Assembly: GCA_947034885.2 (NCBI GenBank)
Contig: OX344753.2
Coordinates: 22,196,001-22,260,000 of the forward strand
Source: Thuidium tamariscinum
Lineage: Eukaryota; Streptophyta; Bryopsida; Hypnales; Thuidiaceae
Length of the DNA: 64,000 bases
Direction of reading: 5' to 3'
The notes under the pieces are model-generated. The model did no database searches and was not told the origin of the DNA. It saw only the letters and a program-made list of their open reading frames with translations. Within the stretch, counting starts at the first letter, position 1, and each line of letters begins with the position of its first letter. Made by a program: the position numbers and the translations under genes. Positions 36,721 to 48,413 of this stretch are shown here, piece by piece.

Positions 36721-38600
36721 GTTTTTCAAAAATTAGAATTACTTTTATTTTGATTTTGGTCACAATCTTGGTACCATTGGATCAAAAGCTATGTATTCTA
36801 AACATGATGTAGTGCAGTGTTAGAAAAAATAAATATTTTTAGAGGTGCAATGATAGAAATGATGGGGATTGAAAAAAACTTTGGTAATTTTATCAGTATT
36901 ACATGAATTCAAATTACTATAAATTTTGAAAGGCAAAAAGAGCGTTGGATCTATAGCCAATTTAGGACTCTTCTAATTTTGATCATTCAAGATACTACTT
37001 TTTAACTCACTACTTTCTACCTTCTTACACACTACTTTCAAACACGTGCCATGAACTTTTAGTCCCAACTTTGAAAAGGAGAAAAAAAAACATCTAGCCT
37101 TAGTTGGAGATACATCCATATATAGGTTGGTCATGGGTGGTGCTACCTTAGTCACATTCTTCATTTTTTAGGTAATCTTAAAAGTCATTCATCCACCATT
37201 TTGAAAGTGTCCTCAACAGCGTTCCCAGAACCTAATTTGTGGATTTTGCTTTGCACCTATAGCCGTGCCCTTGTGATATGTATCTCCGTGACATGTCATC
37301 TCGTTCGTTGGAGACACGTTGATAAAGGAGATTTTTAAATGTGGGAATCTGTCTTTTTTTTTTTGCTTGGTAGTGTACAACTTGCAACATGGGAGAAAAT
37401 TCAATGTACACATATGGCTATTTTTTTCCATTGAATGTGCTCATAAGTGCTAGCTGACAAATTACAGAAGTTCAGAAATTGGCGATTTTGGTGGGGAGTG
37501 ATAAACTGAAAAGAATTGGTCACACAGTCACACTGACAGTCTTACACATTGAAATAGAAATTTACAATTTCATAAAGAGTCAAAATTACAATGAAATGTC
37601 TATTTTGCAATTCTATATTCTAAGTCCTATTGAACTAATTCCTATCACTAATAAGGGATTTGGTTTTGTAATTGTAAGTTCTAAATCCTATTGAAGTAAT
37701 TTTTATCACTAACAAGGGATTTGAACCCTTCTAGACTGCCCAATTTGCAGTGTTAGTGTCCTGCACAACACAAGACAAACAAGCAACATTAGAAGGTTAG
37801 TAAAAAAAATTCATACAAGTGTTTACCAAGCCTCCAATCCGCCAGTGTCATGCAATAGTGCATGTTCAACATCGCAGGTCCCACATCGCAGCTTCACAGC
37901 TCCATGCAGCTCTGGTCCCACTCCCACATTGGTCCCATATGACAGGTCCGAAATCGTAGCTCCGTAAGCCAGCAGGTACAAATGGCGTAGCAGGATCATT
38001 GGTAAGCCTTCCATTAAGGAAAAGTTGAGTTGCAAGGCACGCATAATCTCATGAAAACTAAGGCAAGAACTTTCTAAGTGAGGATACTTGGTCCCACATT
38101 CGCAACGCCGCCCTAGGCATCCCTATAGCGGCCCACCTTGACAGCGCTTTTCCAAGAATCAATGGCTGGGTGATTGCAAGAAACACTTAACGATTTTGGC
38201 TCAAAATCGCGATTTTGGACCATAGGACTGACAGTACTACAAGTCCTTTCAGTACTGACCGGGCGTAGTGAAGTGTAAATTTGGACCGTTGATTTTGCGG
38301 GACCGTTGCATTTAACGTGACAGGTGTTATTACACGGCTGTAGCGCTTGAATGAGGAAGCTGTCAATAATTAATGTTGACGGCAGTGTGGTCATCCGTCC
38401 CCGCCTGAACTATTGACTGCAGTGTCATCTTCCTGGTAGCACGCAGGGTTTCCAGACCGGTCGAAGTTGAGAGGTGGCAACGCTGTAGCTGGGGTTTAGC
38501 AATTTTGGCATCGTTTGTTCTCTTCGTGCATTAGGGTTTTGGGTGCTGGGAGGAGCTCTAAGCTTCGATGTACAAGGCTAATGTTGGCATGAGAGAAAGG
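36721..38600. other. Gene-free DNA with a transposon end fragment
   Basis: Mostly AT-rich without genes. At about 38168-38192 lies GGGTGATTGCAAGAAACACT, the terminal repeat of the elements at 49811-50538 and 57560-58103. A matching right end was not found. From 38400 the composition becomes more balanced, which may mark the promoter of the following gene block. Confidence 0.55.
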
Positions 38601-38619
38601 GTAGGGAAATGAGAAGTGG

Positions 38620-38829
38620 GTGACGTCCCTTCACCGCAGAGTCGGCAAGGAAGCGATAGGGCTTCTTGCGGAGGGGAAGAAGACGTACTGGACGCATTCT
38701 TGGAGGAATAGAAGCTTGCTGCAACAGGAGCGTTACAGGGATCAAGGAGTGGAGCCTTCTTCCCTATGGTTTCAACGTCTTCAGACTGGTGCAGCGCCTT
38801 TGCGTGATCAACTTCTGCAACGACATCTA
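38620..38829 (+). CDS. Possible exon of an unknown gene
   Basis: An open frame (GKEAIGLLAEGKKTYWTHSW and following) ends at a good donor, CTACAG followed by GTTCATG, near 38829. It has no ATG of its own in that frame after the upstream stop, so it would need an upstream exon or a different start. No similarity is recognised. Confidence 0.25.
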
Positions 38830-39328
38830 CAGGTTCATGTACATGCACTCATGTTGTATCCATTTTGTCCTCATTGTTAGTTTTATTCATACAGATTTTG
38901 ATTTTTGATCCACAAGGAAAAGTAGTCAGCGTGCGAGACCCTTAGGGTCATGTATTGTTTTGGTTGGTTTCTTCTAGTTCTTGTGATTGAGGTTTAGGGT
39001 TTAGGGAATTTGTATGCTTCACGATCGCTCGCAAGTCAATGACTACCTACCTCCTTCGACAATGATATTGTAGATTTCATATCCAGAGCTTCTTATGGCA
39101 CAGTAGTGCAAAAATGAATTCACAAAGAATCTCTGGATATGTAAACCCCTATAACGATTGCCCTATCTCCATGTGATGTTGTTCCTCTGCTTTGCAGCAA
39201 AGCACAGGAATCGTAGAACACATTGTCATGCCACGGTTGTTAAACTCAGCGTAGAGGAGTAGGACGTCAATAGAGAACAAACCTTGGCTTCGCTTTTGTT
39301 TTCCCTTCAGCTGAAGTTAATTTCGTCA

Positions 39329-39910
39329 ATGTGTGCACTCTATTTCTTTGCCTTTGTACTGTATGCAGGACCTCTTGTCCAGCATCCGGTATTTCAAAGT
39401 AGAGAGCGACTTCAAAACATGTGGCGGCAAAAAATTCTCAAAGATGCTCCACTGCAGCGCAGAAAACCTCATAGATTTCATAGTTCTCATTCGAACGATG
39501 ATGTTTCAAAGGAGGACAAAGTTGTCATTAGCTCCAACCAATGTTCACAGCGGAACTCTGCCAACCATGTTCTCCAATCCCATGGGAAACATGATGAATT
39601 CAATGCAGACACGAAGGTAGATGTGCAAGGGATTCAACGACTTGCACCATGTACAGTTTCTGCAAAGCGGCCTGCGGAGGATGAACCCAATTTTCCTCGA
39701 CGTGAGAGGCGTAGAGTTTCATACAAGTGGAAGGTAGAGGAATTAGAGCAGCGCTGGGATGCTACTCTAGAAAGATGTAGTAGTGCACGTAGGAATTATG
39801 AAGTACCGGCAGAATTGTCTGCCGAGGAATTAACCAGTACTTCACTTTATCCCTGCCAGTCAAAGAAAACCAAGTTTTCTTTGACTGAAATGTTCAAACC
39901 TTTTTTGTAA
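39329..39910 (+). CDS. Hypothetical basic protein, possible terminal exon
   Basis: An open frame ending at TAA 39908-39910. It could begin at the ATG at 39329, or be spliced in after the acceptor ATGCAG at 39368. It encodes a charged product with RRERRRVSYKWKVEELEQRW, which could form a short helix, and ends TKFSLTEMFKPFL. No domain is recognised. It stands on the same strand as the two damaged genes downstream and may be an upstream part of one of them, but the stop at 39908 argues against simple continuation. Confidence 0.45.
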   Translation: MCALYFFAFVLYAGPLVQHPVFQSRERLQNMWRQKILKDAPLQRRKPHRFHSSHSNDDVSKEDKVVISSNQCSQRNSANHVLQSHGKHDEFNADTKVDVQGIQRLAPCTVSAKRPAEDEPNFPRRERRRVSYKWKVEELEQRWDATLERCSSARRNYEVPAELSAEELTSTSLYPCQSKKTKFSLTEMFKPFL

Positions 39911-40925
39911 AGTGCCATCTCGTTTGGTTTTCTTCTCTTATTCAAAGTTATGTCTCATTTGTTGTACTCTTTCTTCCCATACCTAGACTCTTTTTGTAAG
40001 ATTTCCAATCCTTTTGCGTACCACTTCCTTATCTTCTCAACTCTTCACTGCCTAGAAAAGTACTTGTGCTTCTTCCATGGATTCCTTTTTAAAAAATTGG
40101 TAGTACTTCCCTCACTCCTTCCATTGTTTTGGGTGGCAGTTGCAGTCCCATGAACACCGTAAGATTCAGGTAGCTAAAATTGCAGTTCTACTAGGAATCT
40201 AGGATCTTGGGACATTCACTGCCACACCTTCTATTGCTTTCTGTAGGACTCCTTCATTCTAAATAATACATGTCGCCTTGACTTTGGCTGCCAATGCATA
40301 TAGGTAGTGCTATTCATTGTATCTTTCGGTTGTTCTAATGCTGCCTAGTAGTGCTGCATCTCAAGGTGCATCTCTTACTTCACGTGTGACTCCTGGCTTC
40401 TGGGATATGTATCCAATGTGTACTGGAGGCTCTTCCTTTTTGTTTGGCATTAGTAGTGTTCACTACTTTCATTAGTACTCGTAGACGGGTTTTTTTGCAG
40501 TTCTAGTTACTACAAGTACAACAACTTTGTGAGACATCACTCTTAGTACGAATATTCATAATACGTAGTACGCTGCAGTCATTTGTTGTGTTATTCAATG
40601 ATAGTATCAACACTTGTGGATAAGTTATGGGCAGTGGCAAAATACCTGTGGGACTACAAGACACTCTTACTAAACAGTGCGTGTGCACTTTGCATTCCTC
40701 TATGTAGCGTTGTCAACAACTCCTCGCAGTACTTTCTGTCCTATACTTGAGTGATAGGACTCTTTCAGCTAGTGAACTGAGTACTTTTTCCACTTCTTGT
40801 TTACAAATGGACTCTGCTTTATACTGATTTCAACAAGTATTCCTTGACCTTGGCAACTTCACCTTCATTTTACAATCTGCAAGCATTTCCCTTAAAGCCA
40901 ATGTGTGATTGTTAATACTTTTGCA
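39911..40925. other. Spacer or intron, no coding signal
   Basis: Balanced composition, rich in AGTACT/GTAGTAC-type words that also occur in the introns of the next genes and of the 52-56 kb gene. No exon recognised. Confidence 0.4.
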
Positions 40926-43179
40926 GATTCTGCAGATAGAGACATGGACTCCTCCAAATCTGTGAAGAGGAAGTTTGTTTCCTTTAGAGGGCCACGTCAT
41001 GAAGTCCAAGTGGAGCACGCTCGAGTGATGAAAGCCAATGAAAAAGAAGTACAGCGGGTAGAACTCTTGGAAGATGAGGAGGGCGAGCCTGCAAAGACTG
41101 TGACAAAGACCTTTGCTTCCAGGAGCACCCACTCTGGTCCGAAGCCTCCGCAGCCAGGATCCAAGAAAGGGAAAGCATCTGTAGCCGGTGTAGGTACTGC
41201 TATTGGGAAGCTGAAATTGTCGAAGAAAGCCACCGCACACCACAGTGGCGATAACACAGACCCCGTGTGGAAAATACAGAGTCGCGGAGTGGAAGACAAT
41301 CTTGACGTATCTGATAAGGAAGACGACGAAGAAGGCGCTGAAGACACAGATAATGACGATAGTGAGGGCATTGTGGTCCCCGAATCCAAGGCTTCATCGC
41401 CTATGCGGAGCAAGAAGAAGGGTGTAATTGAGGCCCACATCCTGCCTACTGTAAAGAACAAGCGAGTTCCTGCTCTAAAATGAAAAAAAGGTGCCTCTGA
41501 CTCTCCTATTTCTAAACAAACACATCAGTCCAAGGGAAAAAGGCTGAGGCAGACTACCTCCGAGGACGAATCTGACCACACAGAAGAGGAACAGGAGAGT
41601 CTCTCTTCTCCGGAGAAGGCGTCAGGCCAGAAGGTGAGTGTGGGCAGAGGCATCCTCTATAGTATAGTCATTTGCACTTGATTTGTCATGGTAGTGGCCT
41701 TGTAGTACTTCCATAGGACTCTTGTTCCACAAGTGCGTGTGCTTTGGCGAGTACTTGTAAGACAATATGGTTGACATTGTCTACTTTACAGTCTTACATC
41801 TTCGGCCGGTAGTCCTTGTAGTATTCCATGGAGGTATTCTCTTGTACTGTAGAAGACTGCTACTGTTGTTCACTGATGGGAAATTGTAGTATTAACATTT
41901 TGAAGTTCTGACAGTGCACTTCTGTAGTAATTGAGGGGTCTTAGTGAATTGCTGGTCTTACAACTGATAGCCTTGGATCCTTTTTTTTTTTTTCAGAAAC
42001 AAAAGACGGGGAAAAAGGTATACACCAAGCAAGAGTGCAAGAAGGCGCTCGCAAACCTCAAGACCGCTCCAAAGTTGCCTCCGCGACGTCTGACGAAAGA
42101 AGACTTTGCCACTCAATTCAAGCTCAACAATGTGGGGAAGAATCCCCACAAGCTGAAAATTGGTAAACACATCCCTGCTGGTGAAGTGGAGGACGCTTTC
42201 GGCACGGAGAAGGGTCGAAATGGTTATAGTTTGGGAGACAAACTTTCGGTGGACGACCGGCAGGCATTAGAGGCCCTATATTGTATTTGCTATAAAAAAG
42301 AATACGCTCCCAACCACATCGCTAAGGAGTTGGCTATCGGGTGGGTCTTCGACCGTGTGTGGAAGGAGGACGTTGACTGGGCAGAATTTGCCGCGGAGAC
42401 AAATCAACTTCAGCAGACGAATTACAGAATCAGAGTGAAGACGTGGTTGAAGCGCCTAAATGCTATAGGTGAGGACGACGTCCAAGTGGAGCGTGACTTA
42501 GAAGATTTTCTCAAAGCAATTGATGGACACACATCGAAGTCCAAGTCCCTAGTGGCATTTAGACGGCCACCAAGCATTTCGGTGCACAATGAGGACAAGA
42601 AGGGCATATTGTCCTTATCTACAATGCCATCCCTTGATTTTGACATGTTGGCTTCTCGGTAATTGCCTCTTTTTCCTCCTCCCTTATTTTTCCGTGTTTG
42701 CCTTCTTCTATCCTACTCTGATGTCACGGGCTCATTAAATTGTGGCAAATTTTAGGGACACTACAGACAAAGCACATCTTACTAATTGTTGTTCTCCATG
42801 CGACAGAAGTGCCAACATGGATGTTGTAGTGAGCGAAGTGGAGGTGAAGGTCGTTGCCTTGCATTCGGAAATGGCCGACGTCTCCCGACAACTTCAAGAA
42901 GTGCAGAAAGAGTCTTCTTTCTGCGAAGGCATGGTGGAGCAACTCATAAAACAATTTGCCAAGTATGGAGAGGAGTACGACCTTCCAAGTACTAGTGACG
43001 GCATGGGCTTCAATCTGGAAGTTGTGGGCGACGGGCCTATGCATGATATGCTCCGAAATAACATGAAGGACCTTCGGGCTCTCCTCTCGAAGAAAAGGGA
43101 GTTGGAGCGTTCACAGGAGTATTTAGCAGAACGTCTGCAAGCTTCTAAACGATACCTTTTAGCGTTGCAGACAGATTAG
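40926..43179 (+). pseudogene. Unknown lineage-specific coiled-coil protein gene with one internal stop
   Basis: Three exons fit together in phase: 40926-41633, 41997-42658 and 42807-43179, with consensus borders (CAGAAG/GTGAGT, TTTCAG/AAACAA, TCTCG/GTAATT, GACAG/AAGTGCC). Exon 1 is highly charged and Ser-rich. Exon 2 holds a compact region with WVFDRVWKEDVDWAEFA. Exon 3 is a heptad-like coiled coil (ALHSEMADVSRQLQEVQKE, then LSKKRELERSQEYLAERLQ) ending at TAG. The frame of exon 1 is broken by a TGA at 41481-41483, but coding-like sequence (KKGASDSPISKQTHQ, then acidic EEEQES) continues to the donor, so the stop looks like a point mutation. No family is recognised. An allele, readthrough or sequence error are alternatives to pseudogene. 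Confidence 0.55.
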
Positions 43180-46100
43180 TCCTCCCTGCAATTTGGAGAA
43201 ATTGGGTGCATTATGCGCCCAAATCCACTACCTCTTAGTACCTCGGAGAGTGAAGGCACACATGACTTCGGGGTCTTTCCTGTACCTTAGTTTTGTGTAG
43301 TTTGCTTTGAAGGCTTCCCGTTTTGGCATGCCCTCATCTGCAGTTGCCACCACTTGTATCACCCTTGGTGTGCTGCAGCGTGGTTTACACACACCTCCGA
43401 CTATGCTGCATCAAATTGTGGGCGTGTGCACCCCATGTGGTTGAAGGCTTGTGGCTTTTCAGCTTTCCACAGTGAAGACCACATTGGTGCCAGTCCAGAC
43501 TTGGTCGTTGTCAGCGGTGCCGACAGAGTACTAAACATGGAGTCCCACCTCAGCGATCCTGCACTTAGTATCCTTCACTGCACTCGTAAGTGAGAGGAAG
43601 AGTGTCTAGCTGCCTTCACTACGAACTCTTTTAGTGATTAGGTTTTTGGGTAATAATATAGTAATTGCATTATGTTAGAAGTATGCGGTTTAGGTACTTT
43701 TGATAAATTCCTTCCTTCTCTGCCTTCAGTGTTATATGTTGTCATTTCCGCAATTGAGACGTTGACATACACTTCATTGTACTGATAACAGAGCTTTTTT
43801 CTTTCTTATGCCATACGTAGTGTCTTACAAATTTGTCATTTCTTTTGGATAGAAGTTGTTGCGCTCATGCTTCTGATGTTTGCTTCTATGGAAGACATAT
43901 GGAGAATAATGTACTTGAAAAAGTAAAGCACAATACTTCCTTTTCTGCTGCACAATCATTACTATTCATTGTGCTTCTTCCAGTTCTGCTAATGCGTTGA
44001 AGGTGGTGGTGTCATGTGTTTGGACCAGGTTCTGTTCCTATTGGACAAGGGGCTCCCACGGCTTCCGCATCCGGTAGCACTTTTTTGAAGTACATGACAG
44101 ATGCTGGTGACGATATTCCAATACCAGTCGGACAACGACCTTCTCAAACGTGGACTTCGGAGTTATCCGGCAGGTCTCCTCTTAGGACTCCAGGATCTAC
44201 GCAGTCTCAAGCTCCCAGCACGGCCCAGGTACCACCCGTGCTTGATGCATTCCCACAATGCATTGAAGCCTCTGATAAGGATATCGGAGTGACACCAGCG
44301 GTGGACAACGTCAACGACATGGAAGACCGCGTTCCTGTATTAGCTAGTGGGGATGGAGAGGACGTTCTCGACACTGAAGAGAAGTCCGTTGTGGATACCG
44401 TGCCAGCGGTGGATGACAAGCAGGTTTGTCTTTACTCCTTGCCCTGAGTATTCTTAGAATTTTTTTTCTTCTAGACAGTTTTGGGTTTCATTCTTGATGG
44501 ACATTATTACTTGGTTGCAATGGGTTGGGCTGCATAAGGTGAAGGAGACAGATGTAAGTGCAGACATAGATGTAGGTGCAACAACATCCTCAGCACCATC
44601 TCCAAGTGCCACTCCTGCGACCACTGATCCTGTCGAGGAAGTCCCACGTTCGAGTGACCCGTACATGGATTTCTTCATAGAAGAAGAAGCAAAGAAGGCA
44701 CTGGCTACGCACATAGTACCCGTTGTGATTCCTCCCCCTCCAACAATTAGTCCTTTGGTATACAAGAGTAGGACAACAAGCAAGGGTATGTGCCATAAAA
44801 TTCATTTCTCTAGCACATTACAATTTTTCCTTCAAAATGGATTGCATGCATTTACTGCCATTGAAAGTGTATTCTCATTTTTATATATGTCGCAGAGAAG
44901 AAGACTTGAGGACAGACTACAACAAGTGCAGAGGAAGACCAAAATAGTGCAGGTGCTAACATGAATGTGTCATTGCAGCATACTAAGGAGACCGCACATA
45001 GTACAGGTAAAGCTGGTAAGGGTGAGTCAGGAAAGACGCCTGAAACTCCAACGCATGTAAAGGTGAAGACTCGCCAATCTTCCAAGCAGGCACAGAAGTC
45101 TTCCACAATTGTAGGTGCTGACATAGATGAAGTTGCAACAGCGTCCAAGAAAGGCAAGGTAATGAGGAAGTGATGAATTTTGTGTGTCGTGAATGAGAAT
45201 TGACCGTACGTTCTTGGTGGTAAGGAGGATCGCCCCCGAAGAGATTTGGCGCACGGCGCCCCTCCATGAATGGGTGGCCGTTCAAGATGCCGCTTGCTTC
45301 AGGGGCCTCCAGTATTTGCTGAATGAGGAAGTAGGCCATCATTGTATCTTATAAATCTGATCTTCCTTCAATTTTCACTTTGGTATTGTGCTCTCACGTT
45401 TTGTGAGAGTTATGTACTTTTGCCAAAAAGGACACTGTTTTAAAGACTTATGTGAAGACCTTTGCATCTCGGTTTAAAGAAGTGCTCTGTACAATGTATT
45501 GTATACTCTTCTTGCATTGCATTATTTGTGTGCTCAAACGTATGTGGTCCTCATAGATAGCCTCATGACCACGGGCACATGGAACAACTATGAATTTTTG
45601 TTTGCTTTGTTCTGCCTATTCTGGAACAGAACTTCGTTATCTCGGACTGCTCGGAAGGTCACGAGAACATTCCTATTCCTTGCTTTGCCAGTGGTGGCTT
45701 TGAGGAAGCCCCATGTTTGGACCTGTCGTCCTTCACTTACATACGCAGTCCTATATTGCACCATTCATTGTCTCGGGACATGCCGAAGGCAATCCTGTTC
45801 ACAGAACTTGGTTGTACATGTCAAGGTTCTTGTAGTGATGACAGGAAGGTGTACCAATGCTCTTCCGTGTCAAGAGGCTCCGCTTACACCAAAGATGGGT
45901 TGTTGCATCCCCGATTTATCAAAGAGGTGTGCTAATCAGTACTCCATTGCTTCACTTAGACATGCATGGGTTTGGGATATAAGATGTTTTTTTAGCAGTG
46001 CCTTCATGTAATTCAATGTCTCTTTTGAACTTCTAAAGCGGTTTTGCCCTTCACTATTTGAAGTCTTGTATTGTACTGGCTTTGCAGTTTCTGGAGCTTA

Positions 46101-46528
46101 CAGAGGGCGGCAATGCACATCTTGTGCACTACTATGGGAAATTTCGGTGCAAGGGATTCTGGAGTGGAGCATGTCCCGGCCACGTCTAGCGATCATACAT
46201 ACAGGAGTGTGCCATCACCTGTCAGTGTAGTCAACACTGTGGTAACAAAATTCTTCAGCAAGGTGTCACAAAAAGATTCGAGGTATTTGGTATTGTTCGA
46301 CCTATCGAGTTATGCTGCATAGTTTGAGTGTTTTGTTTCCAATTCTAAGTTTCCTGAGTCTGTGGAATTTATGTAATGACGACGCAGGTGTACTTTGTGA
46401 ATGCTGTGAAGGGTTGGGGCATCCGAACTCAAGAGCCACTTGCCCAAGGTTCCTTCCTGTTTGAATATGCAGGGGAGGTGGTGACAAATGCCGAATTGTT
46501 TAGGCGTGCGGGTGCAAGGAAGTATTCA

Positions 46529-46928
46529 CTCCTACTCAGGGATGACGGGACGTCCGGACGTCCATGGGACGTAGACGCTACCCCTCGGACGTCCTGTGAC
46601 ATTTGAAATTTTTTTTGACATACGTCCAGCGGACGGGCGACCAGACAGCCATGCGGACGGCCTTTCAATAAGACAGAAGGCGGACGGGTGGTCGGTCGGA
46701 CTACGGACAGAGCAGCGGACGGGGGGTCGGAGACTGCGGACGGGCGGTCGGACGGTGCCGTCCGCAGTCCGACCGCAGTCTCCGACCGCCTGTCCGCACG
46801 TCTACTTCCGACGGATGCCGTCCGTTGGTCGCCGAGGACTACGTCCACTGCGTCCACTACGTCCGGACGTCCGGATTTTGGACGTAATTTTGCCCTGGAC
46901 GTTGCAATTCGTCAACCCTGCTCCTACT
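46529..46928. repeat. 8-bp target-site duplication CTCCTACT
   Basis: CTCCTACT at 46529-46536 and again at 46921-46928 flanks the element 46537-46920 exactly. An 8-bp duplication is the signature of hAT insertion. Both copies derive from the SET-coding sequence. Confidence 0.95.
46537..46920. mobile_element. 384-bp non-autonomous hAT element inside the SET exon
   Basis: Termini CAGGGATGAC and GTCAACCCTG are inverted copies (9 of 10) and resemble the Ac/hAT consensus CAGGGATG. Perfect 8-bp duplications lie outside. The interior is strikingly GC-rich, built of many GGACG/CGTCC words in both directions, with GGACGTCCGGACGT near the left end and its complement near 46857-46873. It has no transposase. 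Open frames that cross it are by-products of that composition. It would need a transposase in trans; the hAT-like gene at 58098-61170 is one candidate, but its own ends were not found. Confidence 0.95.
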
Positions 46929-47663
46929 GGATGCACATTGGCAATCGGAGTTCTCAAAAAGTGACAAAGAGTTACTATGCATCGATTCCTCGCAGTGCAC
47001 CAACCTTGCGCGATGGATGAATCATAGGTAAGTGATTCATGAAGAGCTGAATTCTGTTGTCAAATATTCAAGACCGCTAGGAGCACTGAGATCTTCTTTC
47101 TTTGTAGGTGCGGTGATGCTAACGTCATGGAAATGCCCGTTTGGGTGGGCTGCACGTTGCCAACGCTGTACCACGTCAGTCTTCCAAATCACTTATTTGA
47201 GCTTTTATTCACTTCCAACTTTTGTAGTTGTCACTTAATGCATGTGGATTCTAACATTCATCCGCTATTACTGCATGCAGGTAGCATTTTTTGCAAAGAG
47301 AGATATAGCAGTTGGCGAAGAGATAACGTGGGATTACGGTGTGTCATTTACGCTTTGCAAATCTAAAGTGGAACCCTTCCTATACGCATGCAATAGTCAA
47401 TTGTGTAGAAGTAAGTATTGATGAAGGACTCTTCCATATTCAGGCAGCTAAGGCCGACCACAAAACAATGGCATGTCACATGAAGAGATGTGTAATGCAT
47501 ACTATGTCATAGGAAGTAATAAGCGGTATCCACTGAAGTAGTTTGAATGTGTAGAACTGGTACTATATGTAGATAGTGAACTATGCATTTTTACTCTTCC
47601 AGAATATGCATGTAGATGCACGACAATGCACGATGAGGACTTTGAAGTACTGCAATAATACTA

Positions 47664-48346
47664 TTACAATTGAGGATTGCCATTGGCCCGTTTGCTCCTA
47701 TCCTCTTCTATTATGTGTCCTGCAGCGCTAGCTATTGTCTTGGCCTCGTGTTGGTAAAATTCTAGTGGCAGGTTTTTAAGGTAAATCCAGCAAGGTATGA
47801 GTATGTCGTCAGGCTGGCATGGATTGAAGCCGGGTTGCCAGCATTGAAATAAAACTGTACCTGCTTTTAAGGAGCAAGGCGACAAGGCTAACATTTACAG
47901 TGCTACATCTCCTGTATTTAATTTTATAAAGAAGAACCTTCCCCCTACGTCACGATACAGAGCAATACGAGTACCAAGCTGGTCTTCTAGCTCACGAATC
48001 CAGTATTCATGGCGAGTAGAAGATAGGAGACTAGACGCAAACCTGGAAATAATTACGTGTTGCTTTAGGAACACTGCTTCACAGCGTAGGGATCCCATGT
48101 CCAACGCAGATGCAGGTACCACGACGCATTCTCGCACGAGTAAACCATTAGGGTTACGCGTCGTGCCTTTTGGCAAGGGAGCATCTCTGATCTTGGCCTG
48201 GTCCACTTGTGCCTCTTTCATCGGGAGTGACAGCTCTGCTGCCTCCATTCTACGCCAGACTTTGGCCTGATCGAGTCTACCTACTCTTGGAGTCTTGGTA
48301 GCATGGCTCTCGCTACGTACAGCTGCTCCGTAGTCGCCAGGGGTCA
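47664..48346 (-). pseudogene. DUF4283-like domain relic with one internal stop
   Basis: From ATG at 48346 the frame runs to a TAA at 47895-47897 and continues immediately in the same frame to 47664. The second part (MLALSPCSLKAG, FQCWQPGFNP, IPCWIYLKNLPLEFY) has the look of DUF4283, a domain found in plants at the N-terminal side of LINE-like retroelement proteins and in free copies. The first part ends in a region with GTRIALYRDVGGRFFFIKL, plausible as the beginning of the same fold. No reverse transcriptase or zinc knuckle follows. TAA could derive from CAA (Gln). Probably a retroelement fragment or a decayed free-standing copy. Confidence 0.6.
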
Positions 48347-48413
48347 TTTTGAAATTAGGTTTACCTAAGGCTAACCTAAAATTACTAACTAAGCACAGTT
48401 TGAATAATCGCAA

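Larger units (their letters stand above)
43540..47421 (+). pseudogene. SUVR-type H3K9 methyltransferase gene, Pre-SET plus SET, disrupted
   Basis: The catalytic part is in exons 45630-45926, 46088-46282, 46388-47027, 47108-47174 and 47281-47421. The Pre-SET has HENIPIP, SFTYIRSPI, GCTCQGSC, SAYTKDGLLH, IQECAITCQCSQHCGN and QQGVTKRFE. The SET domain has [40 protein letters not shown] (the NHxC motif), and EEITWDYGVSF. This order is that of plant SUVR1/2/4, nuclear enzymes methylating histone H3 lysine 9. Upstream low-complexity exons (to 43587, from about 44030 to 44422, 44535-44784, 44896-45156) join in phase as a probable N-terminal region. No WIYLD domain was seen. Damage: TGA at 44907, TAG at 46187, a hAT element at 46537-46920 in the SET exon, and loss of one post-SET cysteine (FLYACNSQLC). 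One further exon at about 45230-45333 does not join cleanly to its upstream neighbour. The family call is firm; the 5' end is not. Confidence 0.8.

Noticed and set aside
46596..47020. Open frames of 110-140 codons over the GC-rich insert on both strands
   Set aside because: They follow from the GGACG composition of the hAT element, overlap one another and have Arg/Thr/Ser-rich compositions without domains.
41481..47897. Non-standard genetic code suggested by internal TGA, TAG and TAA codons
   Set aside because: The AMBRA1-like, taspase-like and hAT-like genes are long, without internal stops, and end in ordinary stops. All three stop codons would need reassignment. Point decay is simpler.
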